Assembly (NCBI GenBank): GCA_905234425.1
Contig: CAJOHR010000025.1
Span: 1 to 44,308, forward strand
DNA: 44,308 bases
Reading direction: 5' to 3'
Source: an uncultured Oscillospiraceae bacterium
GTDB taxonomy: Bacteria; Bacillota; Clostridia; Oscillospirales; Oscillospiraceae
Shown here: in pieces, positions 1-7,067 of the stretch
Layout: each line of letters opens with the position of its first letter
Position numbering within the stretch: position 1 is the stretch's first letter
Program-made: the position numbers and the translations under genes
Notes under the pieces: model-generated
What the model saw: only the letters and a program-made list of their open reading frames with translations
Told to the model about the DNA's origin: nothing
The model's database searches: none

Positions 1-55
1 TGTGACGCCGGAGGCCGGGAAGGTCTACACCGGAAGCATCGTTGTGACGGCGTAA
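1..55 (+). CDS. 3' end of an unidentified gene (partial)
   Basis: The frame beginning at base 2 reads VTPEAGKVYTGSIVVTA and stops with TAA at 53-55. Only 17 residues are present, with alternating small and beta-branched residues as in the last strands of a beta-rich domain. The function cannot be told. A hairpin that could end its transcript follows at once, which supports a true gene end. Confidence 0.5.
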   Translation, partial: VTPEAGKVYTGSIVVTA

Positions 56-67
56 AAACGACAAAAG

Positions 68-98
68 GGGAGCGCCATGGGATTTCCCTGGCGCTCCC
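68..98 (+). terminator. Hairpin after the partial first gene
   Basis: A perfect 10-bp stem (68-77 with 89-98) with an 11-base loop lies 12 bases after the stop of the partial gene. The following bases are only weakly T-rich, so it may act as an imperfect intrinsic terminator. Confidence 0.5.
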
Positions 99-131
99 AT
101 TGTGACGGGCTATGGGAAAAGGAAGATGCAT

Positions 132-614
132 ATGCTTTACCGGGAAATCACACCGGCGGACAACGCGCCGCTGGCTGCCCTCATCCGGCGCAGCCTGAAG
201 GCCCACGGCCTGGACATCCCCGGCACCGTCTACTTTGACGAGAATCTGGACCATCTGAGCGACTTCTATCTCGGGGACCCGGCAACCCGGGCCTATATCA
301 TCCTGGACGACGGAAACGGCCAGGTTATGGGCGGCATCGGACTGGCGGCCTTTCCTGGGCTTCCGGGCTGCGCGGAGCTCCAGAAGCTCTATCTTGTGGA
401 CGCCGCCAAGGGCGCGGGACTGGGCATGGAGATGATCCGTCTGGTGGAAGATCGGGCAAAGGATTTGGGCTATCGCCGCATGTACCTGGAGACCCACACA
501 AATCTGGCGGCGGCCATCCACATCTATGAAAAGTCCGGCTATGCCAGGATCGAACAGCCGGAATCCGTGGTCCACAGCACCATGAACCGGTTTTATATCA
601 AGGAACTGATCTGA
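132..614 (+). CDS. GNAT family N-acetyltransferase
   Basis: Probable acetyl-CoA-dependent N-acetyltransferase of about 160 residues acting in the cytoplasm; the substrate is unknown. The GNAT core is visible: a strand ending in GGIGLA, the LYLVDAAKGAGLGMEMI segment that corresponds to the acetyl-CoA-binding R/QxxGxG/A loop (here AKGAGLG), then YLETHTNLAAAIHIYEKSGY, the usual helix-turn around the C-terminal Tyr. The start is chosen at ATG 132 because GGAAG at 121-125 lies six bases upstream; ATG 126 is too close to that site and the upstream GTG 102 has none. The next gene piece begins 22 bases later behind a good ribosome site, so the two may once have formed an operon. Confidence 0.85.
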   Translation: MLYREITPADNAPLAALIRRSLKAHGLDIPGTVYFDENLDHLSDFYLGDPATRAYIILDDGNGQVMGGIGLAAFPGLPGCAELQKLYLVDAAKGAGLGMEMIRLVEDRAKDLGYRRMYLETHTNLAAAIHIYEKSGYARIEQPESVVHSTMNRFYIKELI

Positions 615-636
615 CCTCAGCGAAGGAGGAATTCTC

Positions 637-804
637 ATGAAGGCTTTACTCATCAACGGCAGTCCCCGGCCCAAGGGAAACACCACCCTGGCCCTGGCGG
701 AGCTGGACCGCATTTTTCGGGAGAACGGCGTGGAGACCGAGGAGATCCGGGTGGGGAACAAGGCCATCCGGGATATGCTCAGCAGATTCAGGAGGCCCGT
801 ATAA
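637..804 (+). pseudogene. Truncated NADPH-dependent FMN reductase / flavodoxin-fold fragment
   Basis: A good ribosome site (AAGGAGG) precedes ATG 637. The N-terminus, MKALLINGSPRPKGNT, is the flavodoxin-fold FMN phosphate-binding loop (GSPRxxGNT) of NADPH-dependent FMN reductases and iron-sulfur flavoproteins. The family is normally about 180 residues or more; here homology stops after about 46 residues (NKAIR, where a Cys-containing segment is usual) and the frame ends after 55. The downstream DNA carries a different, oppositely oriented fragment, so the gene was cut by a rearrangement near 775. It is probably non-functional. Confidence 0.7.
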
Positions 805-977
805 GCCCTGGCCAGGCGATATGTGAAAATCGTGGCCCGGAAGAGCTGGCCGTAGTAGTTGTCCAGATCCTGCTCCTCGATGAGATTGGATTTGGTCCCG
901 AAGATCCGTTCCCCTTCATCCCATACGGTCATGGCGGTGTGCAGGGGCACATAGTCCTTTCCGTATATAGAACGATC
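778..977 (-). pseudogene. Unrecognised gene fragment on the minus strand
   Basis: The minus strand reads a protein-like stretch, including KDYVPLHTAMTVWDEGERIF, then TKSNLIEEQDLDNYYGQLFR and a hydrophobic tail ending LLNLLSIS. It is open from a TAA at 978-980 and has no start or ribosome site. It meets the truncated flavoprotein gene near 775-780. I do not recognise the family. It looks like the remaining 3' part of a deleted gene. The rest of the gap to 1027 holds nothing I can name. Confidence 0.35.
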
Positions 978-1027
978 TTAATGCATGGAATCGGGTAGGA
1001 GGTCACCCATTAGTTCCACCTGTGATT

Positions 1028-3157
1028 TTACAGTTGCATCACAGCGGCAAAGGCGCTCTGAGTACAGAATTTGATGTTTTTAGGTAGGACGTTATCGCCG
1101 ATGACGCAGAACTCCGGCGCGATGCCCTCGAAAGCGGAGGCGTCCACACTCTTTCGCCCGCCGGAGATCACCACGGTATCACAGTCGATGACCCTCGTCT
1201 CATGGGGCAGCTTGGATTTGTCCACCGGTTCGGGCATGGGCGGCGGACCGCCGGGGCCCTCGGGGGCCGGACCGTCCTTGATCTCCGCGTCGGCGAACTC
1301 CGCGTGGGGATCGAAGGGGGCGGCATGGGGCGGGAAGCCCTCGGGCCGGGAATCCGGCATGACCTCCGGTCCTTCATCGTGGTCGCCCATCATCATGAGC
1401 ATCATGCCGAAGTCCCCATCATATTTCGGCACGTTCAGCGTCACATCCAGTGTCACACTGTTCGGGGTGACCGCTACTGTTTTTGCGTTGTCAATGTAGG
1501 AGAAATTGGGTTCGTTCTCATAGTCCAGCTCCGTTGCACGCTTGGAGTGGGGATCGTCAAAGAGCATGACGTCGCCTCTCGTGACCATGACAGTCTCATG
1601 GCCGGCTTTTGCCAGATACAGCGCCGCCTCCCGGCCGGTGTCGCCGCCGCCGATGACCACGACCTTGTGTCCCAGCTCCGCTTCACGGCCGAACACATCC
1701 TCCGCCAGCCATACCTTCGGATCGTCAGCGCCTTGGACGGGGATACGCTTTGCGGTGGAGCCCATGGCGGCGATGATCACGTCGTAGCCCTTGTCCCGGA
1801 GCAGCTCCGGCGTGGCGGGGGTGTTCAGAAGAACGGTCGCACCGGACTTCATGACCTCCCGGACCATCCAGTCCTTGTAGTCCTTCAGGTTCCACTTGAA
1901 GGAGACGTGATCGGCAAATTTGAGCTGGCCGCCCAGCTTGTCAGAGGCCTCATAGACCGTCACGGTATGTCCCTGCTCCACGGCGAACAGCGCCGCACGA
2001 AGCCCCGCGGGACCGCCGCCGACAATAGCCACGTTCTTTTTCCTGCCGGAGGGCGTGAACATCCGGTCCAGCATGTGATGATAGCCCGCGTAGGGGTTCA
2101 CCGCGCAGAAGGAGCCGTGGCAGGCGTTGCACAGGAGACATGGCGTCAGATCCTCGCCGTCCCCGGCCTGGATCTTGTCGATGTAGTGCTCGTCGCAGAT
2201 CAGCGCCCGGGCCACGGACACGCAGTCGGTCTTGCCCTCGGCGATGAATTTTTCAATGAGATCCGGGTCCCGGAAGCCGCCCACGGGGGAAACAACAGCT
2301 TTGATGCCCCGCTTCTTGAAGGCCTCCGCAAACTGGAGGTTGTAGGGATTCTCCTTCACCAGATTGTGGCTGTTCACATGGGTGAAGGACCCGTCCCAAC
2401 CCCGGATCTGGAAGATGTCCACCAGTCCCTCGCAGAGCTGGCAGTAGTCCAGCCAATCCTCCTGGGTATAGCCGCCCTCCTCGGTGGCGGAGATCTGCAT
2501 CTCGATCAGGAAGTCCTGTCCGCAGGCCTCCTTGATGCGGCGGAACACCTCCAGGGTCAGGGTGGCCCGGTCGGCCATGGTGGGGCCGCCGTATTTGTCG
2601 GTGCGCTGGTTCAGCAGCGGAGAAAGGGAGCAGGCCAGGATGCCGCCCCGGTAGGAGGCGTAGATAGTCACGCCGTCAAAGCCCAGCTTTTGCAGTTCCA
2701 CGCTGGCATGGACAAAGTCCTGGATCATACCCTCCAGCCGCTCGGCGGAGATACCGGGTTTATTGAACAGATTCGCGGAGTAGTCTCCGGTCATGGGGAT
2801 CTCGTCCCAGTTGGGGGTGTCGGAGATGTTCACATTCTGAGGCTCAACGGCCATCAGGGAGGCGGAGGCCAGAGAGCCATGCTTGTGGATCCGCTCCACA
2901 ATGCCCCGATAGTCCTCCATGGCCTTGGGATCATCCATGTGGCAAGGGGCCATCTTGCTGTAATTCCCCTCGCAGTCCGGATAGGCGCCCACGCCCACAC
3001 AGACCCAGGCCGCGCCGTTCCTGGCCAGATGCTCATAGAAGGGACCGGACAGCATGGGCTCCTGGTTATCTGAGGAAACGCATTTGGACCCCAGAATCCG
3101 GTTTTTCAGCGTCACGTTTCCGATCTTCAGCGGAGATAAAAGATGCTCATACTTCAT
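1028..3157 (-). CDS. OYE1: FMN/4Fe-4S/FAD oxidoreductase of the 2,4-dienoyl-CoA reductase/BaiCD type
   Basis: A 709-residue flavoenzyme expected to reduce an activated C=C bond with electrons passed NAD(P)H to FAD to 4Fe-4S to FMN. Residues 1-330 form the FMN TIM barrel (LSPLKIGNVTLKNRI at the start, LLNQRTDKYGG at 181-191). Clustered Cys 340, 343, 346 and 351 form a compact Cx2Cx2Cx4C iron-sulfur motif. The FAD site is GGGPAG at 380-385 and the NAD site GGGDTG at 503-508. The usual HxxH/N substrate-binding pair is replaced by IYASY at 165-169. An odd insert at about 579-648 is rich in Met, Pro, Gly and Asp. The start has AAAGAGG upstream. It lies 58 bases after SBP1 on the same strand, so the two probably form an operon. 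The family is clear; the substrate is unknown. Confidence 0.9.
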   Translation of the reverse strand: MKYEHLLSPLKIGNVTLKNRILGSKCVSSDNQEPMLSGPFYEHLARNGAAWVCVGVGAYPDCEGNYSKMAPCHMDDPKAMEDYRGIVERIHKHGSLASASLMAVEPQNVNISDTPNWDEIPMTGDYSANLFNKPGISAERLEGMIQDFVHASVELQKLGFDGVTIYASYRGGILACSLSPLLNQRTDKYGGPTMADRATLTLEVFRRIKEACGQDFLIEMQISATEEGGYTQEDWLDYCQLCEGLVDIFQIRGWDGSFTHVNSHNLVKENPYNLQFAEAFKKRGIKAVVSPVGGFRDPDLIEKFIAEGKTDCVSVARALICDEHYIDKIQAGDGEDLTPCLLCNACHGSFCAVNPYAGYHHMLDRMFTPSGRKKNVAIVGGGPAGLRAALFAVEQGHTVTVYEASDKLGGQLKFADHVSFKWNLKDYKDWMVREVMKSGATVLLNTPATPELLRDKGYDVIIAAMGSTAKRIPVQGADDPKVWLAEDVFGREAELGHKVVVIGGGDTGREAALYLAKAGHETVMVTRGDVMLFDDPHSKRATELDYENEPNFSYIDNAKTVAVTPNSVTLDVTLNVPKYDGDFGMMLMMMGDHDEGPEVMPDSRPEGFPPHAAPFDPHAEFADAEIKDGPAPEGPGGPPPMPEPVDKSKLPHETRVIDCDTVVISGGRKSVDASAFEGIAPEFCVIGDNVLPKNIKFCTQSAFAAVMQL

Positions 3158-3179
3158 ATATATAACCTCTTTCTCGGAA

Positions 3180-3203
3180 AACAGGGCGGTTTCCCGCCCT
3201 GTT
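3180..3203 (-). terminator. Intercistronic hairpin between SBP1 and OYE1
   Basis: A 10-bp GC-rich stem with a 4-base loop, followed on the minus strand by TTTT. It sits between the SBP1 stop and the OYE1 start. It probably ends part of the transcripts, giving more binding protein than enzyme, as is common after solute-binding protein genes. Confidence 0.6.
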
Positions 3204-3215
3204 ATGATTGTGTAT

Positions 3216-5036
3216 TTATCCGATGGTGTTGTCGTAGGCCTCCTGCTCCAGCTCGATGCAGCGGCCGATGTTCATGCTCTCCAGGTCCGCCACAAAGGAA
3301 TCCCACTGGGCGTCGATGTCCGCGTCGCCGATGGCGAACTGGGCCACCTTCTGGTTGGCATAGGTGAGAATGTCGGAGGCAATGCGGCCCTCCTCCTCGG
3401 CGGCCTCGGTGGTCATGGTCACGTTGCTGGAGATGGCCATGGTGCCGTCCAGATTGGAGGTCCAGACCTCCCAGGCCTCGTTGACCAGGTCGGCGTTGAG
3501 GTAGGCAGTGCGGTACCGCAGCATCAGGGACGGCATGGTGCCGAAGGCGCAGCGGCAGCGCATATACTGGGAAACCGGCAGATCGAACTCATTGTTGACC
3601 ACAGCGTCGGTGAACAGGGGTGTGCCATCGGCGTCCAGCTCAAAGTCCACGCCCTCCAGACCGAAGTTGTACAGCAGAACGCCGTCCTCAGAGAACCAGT
3701 AGTCCAGCCACTGCATGGCGATCTCCGGCTCCTCGCAGCCGGTGGAGATGGAGATGGAGGTGATGTCATCGGCAGGCGCCAGGGTCATCTCGGTCAGGTG
3801 CTGCATGTCGCCCTTGTTCTGGACCGGGGAGGGCATGCAGGTGACGGGCACGGTGTACTTGTCCACACCCTCGCCGGAGGTGGGCCACACGCCCATCTGA
3901 TCAGAGGTGATCTGCCCGTCGAGGTAGCTGGAGAAGGGATCGTACTCAATGGAGATGAAGTCGGGGTCCATGAGGCCCTCGTCCAGCCAGGCGTTCAGCA
4001 TTTTCAGGTAATCCCGGAAATCATCCTCGATCAGGGAGCATTTGATTACGCCGTTATCCACGAAATAGGGCAGTCCCGCCGCGGCGCCGCCGGCGCCGCC
4101 GGCATTTCCGCTGGCCGCGAAGGAGGCCACGTTGTAGCCCTCGGTGAGGGTGGTGATGTTGCAGTTGTTGGTCATGTAGATGGGGGTAGAGGCGCCCTTC
4201 TCGTTCTTAAATGCCACCAGCACATCGTGGAGCTCATCATAGGTCTCCGGCACGCTGAGGTTCAGGTCCTCCAGCCAGTCCTTTCGGACCACCAGGCCCT
4301 GGTTGTTGATGAAGCTGTCGTAGGTGCCCATGAACTGAAGGGCCATGCCGTCCGTCAGGAAATAGGGAGTCTGGGCGGCATTGGAGTGGATCAGGAAATC
4401 GTAGTTGGGAGCGTATTCGGCAAGATCGTCGGTCAGATCGATGATGATCTCATCCGCCTGGGCTCCGGCAAGGCCCGTGGAATAATAGGAGCCGATGTTC
4501 TTGAACATATCCGGATAATCTCCAGAGGCGATGATCACATTGTACTGCTCGGAGGCGGTAAAGAAGTTGACCTCCGTGGTCTCCACATGGACACCGGTCT
4601 GCTTCTCCAGCTCCTGCATGTACTCGAAGCCGTTGTAATTTTCGATGCCCAGGTTGGCAAGATCGCCCATCAGGTTCACGGCGGGGGTCAGCATGGTCAG
4701 CTCCACGCCGTCGGCCAGGGGCAGGGACACCTCGTTTGTGTAGTCCAGCTCGGCAATGTCGCGGCCGGGCATATTGGCCCGGTGTTCTACGGTGGGCTCC
4801 GCTACCTCGGCGGGCTCCTCCACAGATGCCGCTGCATCATCGGCGCCATCGTCGGCGGGCTCTTCCACGTCGGGCTCCGCTTCGGGGGATTCTGCTTCTG
4901 TGGAGCTCTCCGCAGCAGAAGCGGCCTCAGGCTCAGATGCGGAAGCGGCAGGCGCAGCCGTATCGCTGCCGCATCCAGCAAACAGCAGACAGAGCATGCC
5001 AAGACACAGCAGCATGGCAATGAACTGTTTCTTCAT
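3216..5036 (-). CDS. SBP1: extracellular solute-binding lipoprotein
   Basis: A 606-residue cluster-type substrate-binding protein of the large (about 60-kDa) ABC-type family 1 group, anchored outside the membrane. The signal peptide ends in a lipobox LFAGC with Cys22, followed by an acidic Ala/Ser/Glu/Pro-rich tether to about residue 100. The conserved segment QYNVIIASGDYPDMF is shared with the other three SBPs of this window. The start at 5036 has AAAAGGAG upstream. No permease or ATPase gene lies beside it; the neighbour downstream is OYE1. Regulation by the divergent AraC protein is likely (paired sites 5172-5199). The ligand is unknown; the family often binds sugars or oligosaccharides, but the enzyme context suggests another small molecule. 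Confidence 0.88.
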   Translation of the reverse strand: MKKQFIAMLLCLGMLCLLFAGCGSDTAAPAASASEPEAASAAESSTEAESPEAEPDVEEPADDGADDAAASVEEPAEVAEPTVEHRANMPGRDIAELDYTNEVSLPLADGVELTMLTPAVNLMGDLANLGIENYNGFEYMQELEKQTGVHVETTEVNFFTASEQYNVIIASGDYPDMFKNIGSYYSTGLAGAQADEIIIDLTDDLAEYAPNYDFLIHSNAAQTPYFLTDGMALQFMGTYDSFINNQGLVVRKDWLEDLNLSVPETYDELHDVLVAFKNEKGASTPIYMTNNCNITTLTEGYNVASFAASGNAGGAGGAAAGLPYFVDNGVIKCSLIEDDFRDYLKMLNAWLDEGLMDPDFISIEYDPFSSYLDGQITSDQMGVWPTSGEGVDKYTVPVTCMPSPVQNKGDMQHLTEMTLAPADDITSISISTGCEEPEIAMQWLDYWFSEDGVLLYNFGLEGVDFELDADGTPLFTDAVVNNEFDLPVSQYMRCRCAFGTMPSLMLRYRTAYLNADLVNEAWEVWTSNLDGTMAISSNVTMTTEAAEEEGRIASDILTYANQKVAQFAIGDADIDAQWDSFVADLESMNIGRCIELEQEAYDNTIG

Positions 5037-5139
5037 GGTATAATTCTCCTTTTCATATTTTTGCAGATCTAATCTGCTTTGGTTCCAGTGTATCAAAGAC
5101 TTGAATCATTGGCAATCCGTATATCAATATGCCTTTTCT

Positions 5140-5145
5140 ATAATA
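5140..5145 (-). promoter_or_regulatory. Probable -10 box of the SBP1-OYE1 promoter
   Basis: The minus strand reads TATTATAGA here. The position 17 bases upstream has no good -35 box; instead the paired TTGCAAAT sites lie just beyond it. That arrangement fits a promoter that needs an AraC-type activator. Confidence 0.45.
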
Positions 5146-5171
5146 CTGAACCCGTCAATCACTATCCGAAT

Positions 5172-5199
5172 TTGCAAATAATGAGATAAAATTGCAAAT
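5172..5199. promoter_or_regulatory. Direct-repeat operator pair (TTGCAAAT x2) upstream of SBP1
   Basis: TTGCAAAT occurs at 5172-5179 and again at 5192-5199, exactly 20 bp apart, on the same helix face. AraC-family dimers typically bind such direct repeats. The pair abuts the SBP1 -35 position. A second pair with the same spacing lies at the AraC gene promoter. Confidence 0.6.
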
Positions 5200-5314
5200 T
5201 GATCACCCTGTTAAAGACATCTGCTCTCTGCTGTTCCAGCATAACACGCCAGAGACATATTCGCAATTCGGAATAAGTGTTTCAGAATATCACATCAACG
5301 AATTGATAGACATG

Positions 5315-5343
5315 TTGAATTATTGCAAATACTGTGATAATAT
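5315..5343 (+). promoter_or_regulatory. Promoter of the AraC-type gene
   Basis: TTGAAT at 5315-5320, a 17-base spacer and TAATAT at 5338-5343 match the main sigma factor consensus. The operator copies at 5323-5330 and 5343-5350 fall in the spacer and over the -10, so the regulator probably represses itself. Confidence 0.6.
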
Positions 5344-5350
5344 TGCAAAC
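5323..5350. promoter_or_regulatory. Second TTGCAAAT operator pair over the araC promoter
   Basis: TTGCAAAT at 5323-5330 and TTGCAAAC at 5343-5350 repeat with the same 20-bp spacing as the pair at 5172-5199. The location over the promoter core suggests negative autoregulation. Confidence 0.6.
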
Positions 5351-5363
5351 AAGAGGTGATTGC

Positions 5364-6650
5364 ATGTTGTTCTACTGTTCCATCCATCCAGATTGGGATT
5401 ATAATGGCGAGTTTCCAAAGACAGAGAAGTGCCGCACCATATCGCAGCTGCTGGAAACAGTGGCTACGGTCCATTACCGGAATACCGGAAGCTGCTTTGC
5501 GGAGCTGGAACGCCAGGGCATATTCCTTGGGAACGGCGCGTTCAAGACGATCCTGATTCAGAGAGATCCGTTCGGGCAGTTTGATCCCATGGACGGTAAC
5601 TGGAATCATGTGGTTGCAGAGGCTGCGGTACAATCGCTGTGTGTTCCGCTCTGGTATGGCCTTTCCATGGGCGGAAAGCAGTATCTTCTCTGTTGCTTTC
5701 CCCGTCTGACGGAAGGAAGCCCGGAAGCTTCCTCGATTGAAGCAGGCATAGAAACTGCCTGTCATTCCTTGCAGACTACGCTCCAGCCGGAGAATCCTTC
5801 CTTGCGGATCATCGCAAGCGATCTCCAATACGGGGAGCCGGGAATCTTCCGCACCTTTAACGATCTGACGCATGCCTTGGATTACTATGACTTTCGGATT
5901 GAGCAGCGATCCCCGATCTTTCTGAACTCAGAATCCCAGCTCCATGGCGCGCTGATCGGCGATCTGAGTGTCTACCGGCAACTCTCCGTGGTAATTGCGG
6001 AGCAACTGTCCCACAGTTCGCTTTCTGTCGAAACCGTGGCCGGTCAGGTATGCGACGCGCTTTTGGATAACAGCGTTCCCTCCATGGAATCTATCCATCA
6101 CCATATTCAGATTTTCATGCTCACCTTTACGGAATATCTGGGCAGCTCGGGCCTGGTAGACGCTGCCTATATGAGCCGCCATCGGATCGTCTATCGGGCC
6201 ATGGCCTTTGAGCGGGAGGAGGAACTCCGCAGCAATATGGGAACAATCCTGGAGGAGCTGCACCGGCAAAACCGGACCCTGCGCACGATCGGCCGTCAGA
6301 AGCGGATTCAGTCGGTCCGGGAGTATGTGGAATTCCATATCACCGACCCGGAGCTGACCGTGGCCCAGATCTCCGACCTGTTTCAGATCGGCACCGCGCA
6401 GATCGCAAAGCAGTTCCGGTACTACTATGGGGTCAGCCTGCACAGCTTCATCAGCCGGTCGCGTTTCCAACGGGCGGAGGAGCTGATCCGCCAGCACTCC
6501 GACTGGTCGATGAGGAAGATTGCCGAGGAGGCCGGATATACGGATCTTTCCACCATGTACCGAGCCTTCCGCGCCCTGGGAGATATTACCCCGGGCGCGC
6601 TGCGGGATTCTCTCCGGCAGAATGAGATTCCGTCCTCATTCCCGGAATAG
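5364..6650 (+). CDS. AraC-family transcriptional regulator
   Basis: A 428-residue regulator. The C-terminal 100 or so residues (about 320-420) hold the two helix-turn-helix units of AraC proteins: LTVAQISDLFQIGTAQIAKQF, broken by a turn, then MRKIAEEAGYTDLSTMYRAF followed by a Pro-containing end (ITPGALRD). The N-terminal 300 residues do not resemble the common cupin sensor and I cannot name the sensing domain. The start ATG 5364 follows AAGAGGTG. It is divergent from SBP1-OYE1, with two operator pairs between, so it is the likely local activator of that operon, responding to the substrate or a metabolite. Confidence 0.88.
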   Translation: MLFYCSIHPDWDYNGEFPKTEKCRTISQLLETVATVHYRNTGSCFAELERQGIFLGNGAFKTILIQRDPFGQFDPMDGNWNHVVAEAAVQSLCVPLWYGLSMGGKQYLLCCFPRLTEGSPEASSIEAGIETACHSLQTTLQPENPSLRIIASDLQYGEPGIFRTFNDLTHALDYYDFRIEQRSPIFLNSESQLHGALIGDLSVYRQLSVVIAEQLSHSSLSVETVAGQVCDALLDNSVPSMESIHHHIQIFMLTFTEYLGSSGLVDAAYMSRHRIVYRAMAFEREEELRSNMGTILEELHRQNRTLRTIGRQKRIQSVREYVEFHITDPELTVAQISDLFQIGTAQIAKQFRYYYGVSLHSFISRSRFQRAEELIRQHSDWSMRKIAEEAGYTDLSTMYRAFRALGDITPGALRDSLRQNEIPSSFPE

Positions 6651-6690
6651 TACAACCGGCCCTGTTCCGAAGAGCAGGGCCGGTTGTACT
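6649..6690 (+). terminator. Terminator-like hairpin after the AraC gene
   Basis: A perfect 16-bp stem (6649-6664 with 6675-6690) overlaps the TAG stop codon. The loop is 10 bases and only ACATTT follows, so it is a strong hairpin with a weak T tract. Confidence 0.65.
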
Positions 6691-6699
6691 ACATTTGGA

Positions 6700-6927
6700 A
6701 GAATCAGTCATGGTAACGGTCAAAGGCTGCCTGATAGAGCCGTCTGCATTGACCTCATAGTCCATTCCTTCCACGCCGTAGCTGCCGGCCATAGCGCCTT
6801 CTTCCGTATACCAGTAGTTCATCCAGCTGAAAATGCAGGGGATCAAATCCTCGTTGCACTGGGCGGAGATGGAGCAGGAACCAAGCTGCCGCTCTCCCTG
6901 GCCGCTTACGACGGAAATGTCCGGTGT
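6700..6927 (-). pseudogene. Relic of a solute-binding protein gene
   Basis: The minus strand encodes a piece containing GQGERQLGSCSIS, WMNYWYTEEGAMAGSYG and VEGMDYEVNADGSI. It matches an internal part of SBP3 (GQGEKQFDSCSIS, WMNYWYTEDGAMLAAYG, IPGVDYDYDESGEI). There is no signal peptide, start or C-terminal part, so only about 75 codons of a roughly 600-codon gene remain. It lies divergently in front of OYE2, so an SBP once adjoined this reductase too. The bases from 6928 to 7067 hold the OYE2 promoter and leader. Confidence 0.8.
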
Positions 6928-7001
6928 TATCCTATTATTTGCCTCTGATGATATGGCACTGCCTGTGTGGCATTCTTTATGCAAACTTCTCATTCGTTCG
7001 A

Positions 7002-7030
7002 TTGCAGAACGATGCGGATTGTGGTATCCT
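7002..7030 (+). promoter_or_regulatory. Promoter of OYE2
   Basis: TTGCAG at 7002-7007, a 17-base spacer and TATCCT at 7025-7030, about 38 bases before the OYE2 start. Confidence 0.5.
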
Positions 7031-7067
7031 GTCTATGATAAAGACCAGAAGAAAGGAAGGAAACGCA

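Noticed and set aside
1202-3073. Very long open frames antisense to OYE1 and, likewise, to the other large genes (e.g. opposite OYE2, OYE3, SBP3 and the signalling gene)
   Set aside because: They come from GC-rich codon bias in the real gene, lack ribosome sites and family motifs, and have low-complexity His/Gly/Val-rich translations.
1028-3157. Naming one of the OYE proteins bilR and the flavodoxin bilS
   Set aside because: Domain plan is similar, but I see no specific active-site signature for bilirubin reductase; sequence alone from memory does not support it.
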